Assembly: GCA_905234495.1 (NCBI GenBank)
Contig: CAJOHE010000001.1
Coordinates: 124,001 to 188,000 of the forward strand
Source of the DNA: an uncultured Eubacterium sp.
GTDB lineage: Bacteria; Bacillota; Clostridia; Oscillospirales; Acutalibacteraceae
Length of the DNA: 64,000 nt
Direction of reading: 5' to 3'
Position numbers and translations under genes: made by a program. Shown here piece after piece: positions 17,631 to 24,186 of the stretch. Position 1 is the stretch's first letter; each line of letters opens with the position of its first letter. The notes below the pieces were generated by a model, which was not told the origin of the DNA, ran no database searches, and saw only the letters and a program-made list of their open reading frames with translations.

Positions 17631-18760
17631 TAATCTTCGTCGTCCTCAACTGCGATGTCGAGCTTTGCCTTTGCAGCAGCTCTTGTGGTGGAAACGCGCT
17701 CGGGTGAAGGAATGTCGTCCTCAACCTTTACGGGCGCAACCTGAGCTCTGTATTTCTGAGTTGCCTGAGCTTCCTGCTCTTCAAGCTTTTCTTTAATCTC
17801 TGCTTCAAGCTTTGCGGCAAACTCCGGGTCGTCCTTAATCATAGCCTTGACGTTGTCTCTGCCCTGACCGAGCCTTTCGTCGCCGTAAGAGAACCATGAG
17901 CCGCCCTTGTGGATAATGTCGAACTCAACAGCCATATCAAGGATTTCGCCTTCCTTGCTGATACCTGTTCCGTACATAATGTCGAACTCAGCGGTCTTGA
18001 ACGGGGGTGCAACCTTGTTTTTAACAATCTTGGCCTTGGTGTGCGAACCGATAATCTCGGTGCCGTTTTTGAGCTGCTCAGCCTTTCTTACATCGATACG
18101 GATTGAGGAATAGAACTTGAGCGCACGGCCGCCGGTCGTAACCTCGGGATTACCGTAGATAACGCCGATTTTCTCACGAAGCTGATTGATGAAAATGATG
18201 ATACAGTTCGTCTTGTTTACAGTGCCCGCAAGCTTACGAAGAGCCTGGGACATAAGACGCGCGTGCTGACCTACGTGGCTGTCGCCCATATCGCCTTCAA
18301 TCTCGCTCTTTGGAACGAGGGCTGCAACAGAGTCAACAACGATGATATCAACAGCGCCGCTGCTTACAAGCTGCTCCGTAATCTCGAGAGCCTGCTCGCC
18401 GTAATCGGGCTGAGCAACAAGAAGCTCGTCAACGTTTACGCCGAGATTCGCAGCGTACACGGGGTCAAGAGCGTGCTCTGCGTCAACGAACGCAGCCTCG
18501 CCGCCCGCCTTCTGAGCCTCTGCGATACAGTGAAGAGCAAGAGTTGTCTTACCGCTTGACTCGGGGCCGTAAATCTCAACTATTCTTCCTCTCGGAAGTC
18601 CGCCGATACCCGTCGCGATATCAAGGGTGAGCGAGCCTGTTGAGATAGCGTCAACCTTGAGGTTTGAGTTTTCGCCGAGACGCATTACAGCGCCTGCGCC
18701 GTACTTTTTCTGAATTTGTTTCATAGCGGATTCAAGAGCCGCTTTTTTATCTGAAGCCAT
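17630..18760 (-). CDS. recA: Recombinase RecA
   Basis: 376 aa, full length. Walker A GPESSGKT at 65-72, Walker [11 protein letters not shown], the L1/L2 DNA-binding region around NQLREKIG, and a C-terminal domain with the usual acidic tail (VEDDED). RecA polymerises on single-stranded DNA for strand exchange and triggers LexA self-cleavage. The promoter is recognisable, but I saw no obvious Gram-positive LexA box (GAAC-N4-GTTC) in the 180-bp upstream region. Confidence 0.98.
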   Translation of the reverse strand: MASDKKAALESAMKQIQKKYGAGAVMRLGENSNLKVDAISTGSLTLDIATGIGGLPRGRIVEIYGPESSGKTTLALHCIAEAQKAGGEAAFVDAEHALDPVYAANLGVNVDELLVAQPDYGEQALEITEQLVSSGAVDIIVVDSVAALVPKSEIEGDMGDSHVGQHARLMSQALRKLAGTVNKTNCIIIFINQLREKIGVIYGNPEVTTGGRALKFYSSIRIDVRKAEQLKNGTEIIGSHTKAKIVKNKVAPPFKTAEFDIMYGTGISKEGEILDMAVEFDIIHKGGSWFSYGDERLGQGRDNVKAMIKDDPEFAAKLEAEIKEKLEEQEAQATQKYRAQVAPVKVEDDIPSPERVSTTRAAAKAKLDIAVEDDED

Positions 18761-18790
18761 AATTATTTCTCCTTCTGAATATTTTTCTTC

Positions 18791-18819
18791 ATTATACTAT
18801 ATAATGTATAATAAATCAA
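18791..18819 (-). promoter_or_regulatory. Promoter of recA operon
   Basis: Minus strand: TTGATT (18814-18819), 17-nt spacer, TATAAT (18791-18796), about 30 nt before the recA ATG. Confidence 0.65.
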
Positions 18820-18878
18820 TATAATATACAAGAAAGTACATAATTTATCTCTATTTTAAAAAAAGAATAAAAAAAGAC

Positions 18879-18907
18879 TTGAAATTTGATTTGACTTGTG
18901 ATATTAT
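18879..18907 (+). promoter_or_regulatory. Promoter of rpmB
   Basis: TTGAAA (18879-18884), 17-nt spacer, TATTAT (18902-18907), 36 nt before the ATG. Confidence 0.65.
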
Positions 18908-18943
18908 ACCAACTGTTCTAAACTAATAAGGAGGTGTTCGCTA

Positions 18944-19129
18944 ATGGCAAAATGTGAATACTGCGGAAAAGACGTATCTTTCGGTATCAAGGTTTCTCAC
19001 TCACACAGACGTTCAAACAGAACCTGGAAACCAAACGTAAAAAAAGTTAAGGCTATTGTTAACGGCTCTCCTAAAAGAGTTAATGTTTGCACAAGATGCC
19101 TTCGTTCAGGTAAGGTTGAAAGAGCATAA
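18944..19129 (+). CDS. rpmB: 50S ribosomal protein L28
   Basis: 61 aa. Zinc-ribbon (C+) form with CEYC at 4-7 and CTRC near 50-53, and the L28 core GxxVSHSHRRSNRTW. A strong AAGGAGGTG ribosome site precedes the ATG. Monocistronic, with its own promoter and terminator. Before insertion of the downstream mobile element its right neighbour was probably the queT leader. Confidence 0.96.
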   Translation: MAKCEYCGKDVSFGIKVSHSHRRSNRTWKPNVKKVKAIVNGSPKRVNVCTRCLRSGKVERA

Positions 19130-19140
19130 TAATTTCGCAT

Positions 19141-19172
19141 AAAGGCGTCCTGTTAAGGGCGCTTATTTTTTT
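19141..19172 (+). terminator. Terminator of rpmB
   Basis: AAGGCGTCCT and AGGGCGCTT form an imperfect stem with one bulge and a short loop, followed by ATTTTTTT, 12 nt after the rpmB stop. Confidence 0.7.
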
Positions 19173-19174
19173 GC

Positions 19175-19202
19175 TTGCATTTTTGTTTTTTTATGTTATA
19201 AT
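19175..19202 (+). promoter_or_regulatory. Promoter of the left (orphan) preQ1 riboswitch
   Basis: TTGCAT (19175-19180), 16-nt spacer, TATAAT (19197-19202). Its -10 surroundings (TTTTTTATG-TATAATA) resemble those of the right-hand riboswitch promoter at 24008-24035, so the two leaders look homologous. Confidence 0.6.
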
Positions 19203-19209
19203 AGCACAA

Positions 19210-19266
19210 GTCGGTTGAAACCGACAAGCAGTACTTGGCATAACCTGCTTTAACAAAACTAAGGAG
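19210..19266 (+). promoter_or_regulatory. preQ1 riboswitch, class III-like, orphaned copy
   Basis: A 5' hairpin GTCGGTT/AACCGAC (19210-19225) is followed by stem AAGCAG (19226-19231)/CTGCTT (19245-19250) with loop TACTTGGCATAAC, then an A-rich segment and CTAAGGAG. Loop CTTGG can pair with CTAAG (19259-19263), making an H-type pseudoknot that masks the Shine-Dalgarno. The same features occur before queT at 24.1 kb with a compensatory stem change (CAG/CTG versus CGG/CCG). No start codon follows the SD here. Assignment to preQ1-III is by layout and the queT link, not by covariance search. Confidence 0.65.
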
Positions 19267-19268
19267 AA
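19252..19268. other. Candidate attL core (17 bp)
   Basis: AACAAAACTAAGGAGAA is identical at 19252-19268 and 24163-24179, at the two ends of the element. Identical short direct repeats are expected after tyrosine-recombinase integration. Joining the left flank to the right flank across this repeat would recreate a complete riboswitch-SD-queT leader. Confidence 0.55.
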
Positions 19269-19275
19269 AGAACAA

Positions 19276-19310
19276 AAAACCGCTATTTTAGGCGGTTTTA
19301 TTTTATTTTT
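19276..19310 (+). terminator. Terminator just inside the element's left end
   Basis: AAAACCGC (19276-19283) and GCGGTTTT (19292-19299) pair around TATTTTAG, followed by ATTTTATTTTT. It would stop RNA coming from the displaced host riboswitch promoter and protect the integrase from read-through. Confidence 0.8.
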
Positions 19311-19356
19311 AACCCCAAATTTGAATTGGGGTTGTGGTTGATTTTTGGGGTTGATT
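19311..19356. repeat. TTGGGGTT repeats at the left end
   Basis: AACCCCAA (19311-19318) and TTGGGGTT (19326-19333) form an inverted pair, and TTGGGGTTGAT recurs at 19346-19356. Two more direct copies lie at the right end (24081-24088 and 24094-24101). Repeats at both ends of an integrase-driven element often are arm-type integrase sites; that role is inferred. Confidence 0.5.
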
Positions 19357-19386
19357 ATGGTAATATATTTTCAGGAGTTGATATAT

Positions 19387-20892
19387 ATGACCATAAAAAA
19401 GCGGACGAATAAAAAAACAAACAAAAAAGAGTATAAATGCCGTTATTCCTTCAAAACCTCTGACGGCGTTCTTCACGATACCGAAACAGGTTGGTTCCCT
19501 TCTGAAAAAGAAGCCATAGAAGCGGCTAAAAGGCTGAAAGAGGAAAAGGAAAAGGCTGAAACAAATAATACTCATAATCGAGAGCGATTAGTCAAAAATG
19601 TATTTTCGGAATTTGTTGACTATCTCTATCAAAAGGACAAAGAAACCGATGCTACGACTTATTACAATTATTATTCGTGGTCTCACGCAATTCTGAACAA
19701 ACATATTCCGAAAGACATTGAAAAACTGAAAATTAAAGAATTAACGCCGTCGGCATATTACAATTGGTTAAATACAATTAATAAAAAATCATCAGTAGGC
19801 GGGAAATATATTAGGTGTATTCGAGATGCATTATACAAATTCAATGGATATTTACAGGATGAAAACTATTACCTTAATTTAAGTGAATATTTATCATATT
19901 CGGCAGCGTTAAAAGAAGTCCCGCTGAAAAGCATTAGCGTAAACAATAAAGAAGATGCAGGCTTACGGCATTGGTACGATGTCAACCAACTCCACGCCTT
20001 AGTAAGTTATTATCGTGAAAATTTAGGCGAATTTAATAGTTTTTATTGGTACACATTTTTCTATGTTCTCTTCTTCTCAGGAATGAGAGTGGAAGAAATT
20101 GTTGCGCTTCAATGGAACGACATTGATTTTAATTTAGGAACGCTAACGATAGACGACAGTATCGCCCGCGTCGAAACAAAGGAACGCGTTAAAAAGCGCT
20201 TAAATGAAAACGTAAAGAAAACCAAAAACAAGGATAGCGTAAGAACTATTCCGATTTTGGATTTTTATTATGAACTTTTAAAGGATTATAGCGAAAGTTA
20301 TCAATATCAATTCAACTTAAAAAAATCGGAAATGTCTGATTGTTTCGTTTTTCCGAATCTAACGCATAACAATCCGAACGAGTACCAACTGCACGATAAC
20401 ATTGCAAACGCTTTACAAAAAGCGGCGAAGGCAAAGAAATTACCAAAAACCGATGCTCAGATGTTCCGTCATTCCTGCGCTTATTTCCTGATAGTCGAAC
20501 CGCCAAAGGGGTTGGGCTATGATATATCAAAAGTCTATGATTATTTCGGTCATCAGAACGAAAGCATGATAAGAACCGTTTACGGTCGTTTTTCAAAAGA
20601 GCAAAAAACCGACAAATTGTTAACCACTTTTTCGGATATAGCAACAACCTATGTTAAACCCGATACGGTGAAACAAAAAGAAGCGGAAATAGCAAGGCTT
20701 ATTGAACGAATAACGGGCGATAACAAAGAACTAAATAAAGCAAGAAAAGAGCGCATTTTCGGACAGATTGATTATGTTTCAAAAAAGACAAATAAAAACG
20801 TTTATTATTATCGTCAGTCCGACCAAAGTATTATAGATGAATATACATCTCAACACCCTGAAACAAAGTTAAGATTTGTTCAAGAAGGATAA
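19387..20892 (+). CDS. Tyrosine integrase of the mobile element
   Basis: 501 aa. An N-terminal beta-rich arm-binding-like domain (about 1-55, Lys-rich) and a SAM-like core-binding domain (about 70-180) precede the catalytic domain with Arg234 (SGMRVEE), Lys near 280, Arg361 (MFRHSC), His389 (FGHQN) and Tyr399 (TVYGRF). The first His of the usual HxxR motif is Gln358. The segment after 400 is a long charged extension. ATG at 19387 has CAGGAGTTGATAT, the same initiation sequence as mobV. It should integrate and excise the element. Codon use is strongly A/T-rich compared with neighbours. Confidence 0.88.
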   Translation: MTIKKRTNKKTNKKEYKCRYSFKTSDGVLHDTETGWFPSEKEAIEAAKRLKEEKEKAETNNTHNRERLVKNVFSEFVDYLYQKDKETDATTYYNYYSWSHAILNKHIPKDIEKLKIKELTPSAYYNWLNTINKKSSVGGKYIRCIRDALYKFNGYLQDENYYLNLSEYLSYSAALKEVPLKSISVNNKEDAGLRHWYDVNQLHALVSYYRENLGEFNSFYWYTFFYVLFFSGMRVEEIVALQWNDIDFNLGTLTIDDSIARVETKERVKKRLNENVKKTKNKDSVRTIPILDFYYELLKDYSESYQYQFNLKKSEMSDCFVFPNLTHNNPNEYQLHDNIANALQKAAKAKKLPKTDAQMFRHSCAYFLIVEPPKGLGYDISKVYDYFGHQNESMIRTVYGRFSKEQKTDKLLTTFSDIATTYVKPDTVKQKEAEIARLIERITGDNKELNKARKERIFGQIDYVSKKTNKNVYYYRQSDQSIIDEYTSQHPETKLRFVQEG

Positions 20893-20910
20893 AGAGCACC
20901 GCTGTTTCTC

Positions 20911-20938
20911 TTGAAAAATGCTACTCGTATGGTATAAT
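20911..20938 (+). promoter_or_regulatory. Promoter upstream of the 138-aa gene
   Basis: TTGAAA (20911-20916), 16-nt spacer ending TATGG, TATAAT (20933-20938), 30 nt before the ATG. Confidence 0.65.
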
Positions 20939-20968
20939 TAAAACATAAACGATTAAGGAGATTTCATT

Positions 20969-21385
20969 ATGAGAAATGAAAACGATTTCGGTTTTGACCT
21001 TGAATTTTTGTCCGAAGAAGAAATTGAACAAATGATAGACAACGTAGTGCTTGATATAGGAAAGAAAATTCAAGAACAAGAAAGCCAGCCGCATATTATT
21101 AACCCTAAAAGGATGAGAGAGTTCTCGGTAGCATTCAACGCGCTTAAAGTAGCCGATAAATATAATGAATGGTCTTTAACATATGAGCTTCACGATACTT
21201 TTTCAAGTGTTGGCACAATTAGCATTGAAAGTGATGATATTGTTTTTGATAGCCCTGAAAAAGTTGCTATTGCCTATAAACTGGCTTCAAACGTGGATAT
21301 ATACCCACTTACGAGTGGTAAAGTAAAAATTGATTTTACGTTTTATGGAATAACATTACCTATAGGAGACAATCAAGATGTTTGA
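20969..21385 (+). CDS. Unknown protein, element cargo (138 aa)
   Basis: 138 aa, acidic, soluble-looking, with no signal peptide or membrane segment. The N-terminal 45 residues look helical and Glu-rich; the rest is predicted beta-rich. I recognise no family. It has its own promoter and a TAAGGAG site, and its 3' end overlaps the next gene by 8 nt, so the two are probably translated as a unit and act together. Confidence 0.6.
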   Translation: MRNENDFGFDLEFLSEEEIEQMIDNVVLDIGKKIQEQESQPHIINPKRMREFSVAFNALKVADKYNEWSLTYELHDTFSSVGTISIESDDIVFDSPEKVAIAYKLASNVDIYPLTSGKVKIDFTFYGITLPIGDNQDV

Positions 21386-22058
21386 AATATTTGGTGCGTT
21401 ATTTGGTGGAGCGTGGTTACTTCATAAGTTCACAAGTGAAAAATCAGCAAGTAAATCTTTTGACCGCAGGTTTCAGATAACAGAGGCAATCAGAAAATCG
21501 GTATCTGACTGGGATTTTGAGCGTGAACTTCGCAAAAAATTCTTTTACATATTACCGCCGGATGTTGAGAACGGTACTATAAAACTTACTCAGGAATTAC
21601 ATGAAAAAATATGGAACGATGCACTTGAAATGCGAAACAATGTAATTCATAACATCATACCTGCGAGTGATATGGAATTTGTGTTTGGTGAAAATTGGGA
21701 GGAATGGTTTGAGCAACTTCCGGAAGAGTATGACTGGCTTCGAAACCAATATGAATGGGCTTTTGACGGTAAGTTTGGCGGGATTTGGGAAGTCGTTTTT
21801 AACATATGGCTTTCCATGCAAGGATATATAGGGCATCATCACACAAATGATGGATATCAGTATAAGATGGATATTGTTGGTGTTCTACACGACGATAGAA
21901 TTAGGGTAGCAACAAGGGCATGTCAAGTAATCGAGCGTAATATATTGCAGAATTATAATAACGACGAAGGGTTTAAGCTATATGTATGTAGTGGGGCTGA
22001 CTATAAATTGGTGTGGAAATATGAATACGCGGGATTCTTAGGAGCCAGACTGTGGTAA
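21378..22058 (+). CDS. Unknown protein, element cargo (226 aa)
   Basis: 226 aa. A short hydrophobic N-terminus (FGALFGGAWLLHKF) may be a membrane contact. The remainder is rich in Trp, Glu and Tyr, with a segment GYIGHHHTNDGYQY near 155 that contains three adjacent His residues. No family recognised. Overlap with the 138-aa gene suggests a two-gene module. Its role could be accessory (defence, maintenance or regulation), but sequence gives no proof. Confidence 0.6.
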   Translation: MFEIFGALFGGAWLLHKFTSEKSASKSFDRRFQITEAIRKSVSDWDFERELRKKFFYILPPDVENGTIKLTQELHEKIWNDALEMRNNVIHNIIPASDMEFVFGENWEEWFEQLPEEYDWLRNQYEWAFDGKFGGIWEVVFNIWLSMQGYIGHHHTNDGYQYKMDIVGVLHDDRIRVATRACQVIERNILQNYNNDEGFKLYVCSGADYKLVWKYEYAGFLGARLW

Positions 22059-22094
22059 TCTCAGTTCCCAAATTTTCCTAAACATCAACCCAAC

Positions 22095-22227
22095 AAAAAA
22101 GGTGTACACCCCCACTAAGAATGTACACCCGAAAGGAATGCTGCGATACACCCACATCATAGTATATTGCAGCTGGTATATAGGGCTGAAAACCACGACA
22201 CGAACGCAACTAAAGACCCTTATACCT
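22095..22227 (-). ncRNA. Candidate small RNA, about 130 nt, minus strand
   Basis: On the minus strand a good promoter (22234-22262) is followed by three predicted hairpins: GGTATAAGGG/CCCTATATACC with one bulge, GCTGC/GCAGC, and a terminator GGTGTACA/TGTACACC followed by T6 (22095-22100). No ORF of note lies within. It is transcribed opposite to every other gene of the element, as plasmid-type antisense or regulatory RNAs often are. Function unknown. Confidence 0.55.
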
Positions 22228-22233
22228 GATTGC

Positions 22234-22262
22234 AGTATACCATAGATGTAATTAAAAATCAA
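22234..22262 (-). promoter_or_regulatory. Promoter of the minus-strand small RNA
   Basis: Minus strand: TTGATT (22257-22262), 17-nt spacer, TATACT (22234-22239). Predicted start near 22227. Confidence 0.6.
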
Positions 22263-22282
22263 TGGAATACAACGAAAATGAC

Positions 22283-22314
22283 AAAAACCTGCTTGTTCAG
22301 GTTTTTTTATTTTT
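22283..22314 (+). terminator. Terminator before the 54-aa ORF
   Basis: AAAAACCTG (22283-22291) and CAGGTTTTT (22298-22306), loop CTTGTT, then TTATTTTT. It lies only 30 nt upstream of the next ATG, so it may attenuate expression of the 54-aa ORF. Confidence 0.75.
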
Positions 22315-22343
22315 AATCATCCTAACTTTGAGGAGTGATATAT

Positions 22344-22508
22344 ATGAACGATTATATAAACCCTATGGAGTTCGATGATATTGACGATTTTATCAAAGCG
22401 ATCGAAAAGAAGTACGAAACTAAAAAACGAAACAACTATGATGACGAAAGCCAGACCGTCACCCCTGACGGTCGCAACCAACACCACAACAATATTGATG
22501 ACAGATAA
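22344..22508 (+). CDS. Small acidic protein, 54 aa, unknown
   Basis: 54 aa from ATG at 22344, with GAGGAG nine nt upstream and the GATATAT spacer shared with the integrase and relaxase genes. The N-terminal half is Asp-rich and helical (MEFDDIDDFIKAIEKKYE); the C-terminal half is polar, Asn/Gln/His-rich and probably disordered. It is enclosed between two terminators. No family recognised; a small regulator or antitoxin-like protein is possible but not shown. Confidence 0.5.
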   Translation: MNDYINPMEFDDIDDFIKAIEKKYETKKRNNYDDESQTVTPDGRNQHHNNIDDR

Positions 22509-22534
22509 CAGCACCTTCACCGGTGCTGTTTTTG
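22508..22534 (+). terminator. Terminator after the 54-aa ORF
   Basis: ACAGCACC (22508-22515) pairs with GGTGCTGT (22522-22529), followed by TTTTT. The stem begins at the last base of the stop codon. Confidence 0.8.
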
Positions 22535-22560
22535 TATATACCAAATTTTCCCAAAATTGA

Positions 22561-23155
22561 AAGGGCTTCCGACATACTAACTTTACACAGATAAAAGTTA
22601 GTTTTATCGGTTGCCCTTAACCGAAAAGGGAAACCGCTTTGAGAGGCTTGCCAAAGTTTATGAATATCAAAGCGGCACTTTAAGCGAAACAAGTATAAAC
22701 TTTTGAGTATAGCCAAGCTCACGCATAGAATTGGCTCGGCATGGCGGCAGCTGCCTATTGCCAAAGTGTCGAAAGGGGTTGAGTCGAGCCGCAAGACCTC
22801 TGCCTAAGTTGATAATATCAATACGGTTAAAAGTAGGGCTCGGGGGCGCACCTGTTCAGACAGGGCACACAGTCAGCAAAACTTTGGCAAGGCTGACGGA
22901 TTTACGCAGCACCCGAAAGGGTGCAAGGTGAGGGCGTGGCGAACACCTTTAAAGCGTAGCGTTATCAAACGCAGTCAATAGGCAACGAAGCACTACAGGG
23001 CGGAAGCACTTCATCGAAGGCTAGACGCATAAGCGACGGCAGGCTAATCCCATAAACTCACAGGGGTTAGTCTGCCCAAAGATACGAGCGTTGCTTATCT
23101 CGGCTTCCGCATAAGTGCAAAGGTTAAGGAGATGTGCTCCTTGCAAGTTCATTTT
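22561..23155 (+). ncRNA. Large structured non-coding RNA, about 600 nt
   Basis: No ORF fits this GC-richer interval, but perfect helices fill it: AAGGGC/GCCCTT with CCGA/TCGG and ACTAACTTT/AAAGTTAGT (22561-22618); CCGCTTTGA/TCAAAGCGG (22634-22675); AGCCAA/TTGGCT; CGAGCC/GGCTCG; CCTGT/ACAGG; GTCAGC/GCTGAC (22872-22897); GCACCC-GAAA-GGGTGC; GCGGAAGC (23000-23007)/GCTTCCGC (23103-23110); a 14-bp helix 23038-23051/23063-23076 with two wobbles. The loop segment at 22647-22659 is perfectly complementary over 13 nt to the loop at 22879-22891. Size, ornateness and mobile-element context resemble ROOL/GOLLD-type RNAs, but class membership is unproven. Ends are approximate. Confidence 0.7.
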
Positions 23156-23277
23156 TAGCAAAAAAATGGTATAACTTGCTCTACGAAATCAGTAATTTCA
23201 ATAATGTGCGGAAATTGTTATTAAATCATCTGTTATAAAATGGTATATATCATACTCAAAGTAAGGAGTTGATATAT

Positions 23278-23994
23278 ATGCACATAGCGAAATATACAAA
23301 GGTTCAAGCAGGTGCGTTATTAGCGCATTATGAAAGTGCTGAATTTCGTAGCCATTCAAGTTGTGTTAATCCCGAACGAACACACTTAAACATCAGTTAC
23401 ACCATTGACGGTAACAATAAAAAAGGACACGACAGGCTCAAGGATTTGCTTAACAGAGATGATGTTTATTGCTCGCCGCGCAAAGATGTTAAAGTGTTAT
23501 TTGATACCGTTATCACTGCTCCGCAAAATCTACCAAAGGAGCGTGAAATTGAGTTTTTCAACAATGCTGCAAGGTTTATATCTGAACGCTTTCCGCAAGC
23601 GCAGATTATAAGCATTAATTTGCACTATGATGAAAACTCATTTTATGATGTTGACGGTATCAACAAGGGCGCAGTACGACCACACGCACACATAGCGATG
23701 TGTCCAACCGTTTGGGATAACAACAAAAAGCGTTGGAAGGTTTCTGCAAAAGAAACAATCACAAAAGAGAATTTATTATCGCTTCATCAGGATTTTAAGG
23801 CATATATTGACAAGGCTATGAATTTGGATTTGGAGATTCTGAACGGTTCAACATCTGAAGCAAACAAATCTGTTTTAGAACTTAAAACGGATACGCTTAA
23901 TAAAACGATTGAGAAGCAGGAACAAGATGTTAAAAAACTACAACAATTAAAAAACAAACTGCAAAACGATATACAATATGAATTGGTAAGATAA
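23278..23994 (+). CDS. MobV-type relaxase (plasmid mobilization/recombination protein), short form
   Basis: 238 aa. Two hallmark motifs of the Mob/Pre (MobV) family are present: NPERTHLN at 31-38 (Motif I) and the His-hydrophobic-His metal motif PHAHIAMCP at 135-143. The C-terminal 45 residues form a Gln/Lys-rich coiled coil. MobV relaxases nick oriT and start transfer using a helper conjugation system. At 238 aa it is shorter than typical family members (around 400), keeping the catalytic domain but little else. ATG at 23278 follows AAGGAGTTGATATAT; the TTG 9 nt upstream is not likely. oriT should be nearby but was not recognised. Confidence 0.85.
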   Translation: MHIAKYTKVQAGALLAHYESAEFRSHSSCVNPERTHLNISYTIDGNNKKGHDRLKDLLNRDDVYCSPRKDVKVLFDTVITAPQNLPKEREIEFFNNAARFISERFPQAQIISINLHYDENSFYDVDGINKGAVRPHAHIAMCPTVWDNNKKRWKVSAKETITKENLLSLHQDFKAYIDKAMNLDLEILNGSTSEANKSVLELKTDTLNKTIEKQEQDVKKLQQLKNKLQNDIQYELVR

Positions 23995-24007
23995 TCAATA
24001 TTTCCTA

Positions 24008-24035
24008 TTGATTTTATCTTTTTTTATGATATAAT
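24008..24035 (+). promoter_or_regulatory. Promoter of the right-hand preQ1 riboswitch and queT
   Basis: TTGATT (24008-24013), 16-nt spacer, TATAAT (24030-24035). It lies inside the element, so queT is now driven from the element's end. Confidence 0.65.
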
Positions 24036-24104
24036 AAGCAAGTCAATTTCAATTTTTGCCCTGTTTTTTCGATTGCAAAATTGGGGTTAAAAATTGGGGT
24101 TGAT

Positions 24105-24178
24105 AAGCGGTACTTGGCATAAACCCGCTTAAACAAGGCGTTTTAGGATTTCGCCTTGTTAAAACAAAACTAAGGAGA
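24105..24178 (+). promoter_or_regulatory. preQ1 riboswitch, class III-like, of queT
   Basis: Stem AAGCGG (24105-24110)/CCGCTT (24125-24130) with loop TACTTGGCATAAAC, an extra 9-bp hairpin AACAAGGCG (24132-24140)/CGCCTTGTT (24152-24160), then AACAAAACTAAGGAG. Loop CTTGG can pair with CTAAG, hiding the SD. The extended hairpin in the pseudoknot matches the described preQ1-III layout from Ruminococcaceae, where the class is found upstream of queT. Binding preQ1 should lower queT translation. Confidence 0.75.
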
Positions 24179-24179
24179 A
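24163..24179. other. Candidate attR core (17 bp)
   Basis: Second copy of AACAAAACTAAGGAGAA, 7 nt before the queT ATG. It contains the queT ribosome site, so integration at this position leaves the SD intact on both sides. Confidence 0.55.
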
Positions 24180-24186
24180 TTGAATT

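Larger units (their letters stand above)
19252..24179. mobile_element. Integrative mobilizable element (about 4.9 kb) in the queT leader
   Basis: Content in order: tyrosine integrase, two unknown genes, a minus-strand small RNA candidate, a 54-aa ORF, a large structured RNA and a MobV-type relaxase. No conjugation genes, capsid genes or replication initiator are present, so transfer would need a helper element. The interval is visibly more A/T-rich than its neighbours and uses A/T-ending codons. It is bounded by a 17-bp direct repeat and by TTGGGGTT repeats. Exact ends are inference. Confidence 0.75.

Noticed and set aside
18761..18943. LexA/SOS box upstream of recA
   Set aside because: No GAAC-N4-GTTC-like palindrome could be found in the AT-rich intergenic sequence.
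22561..23155. Group II intron or group I intron
   Set aside because: No domain V-like AGC catalytic hairpin, no reverse transcriptase or homing endonuclease ORF, and no disrupted host gene around it.
23160..23270. oriT of the MobV relaxase
   Set aside because: A small hairpin GAAAT/ATTTC exists near 23185-23200, but no match to a known MobV nick region was recognised.
19252..24179. Prophage
   Set aside because: No capsid, portal, terminase, tail or lysis genes; a MobV-type relaxase points to a mobilizable element.
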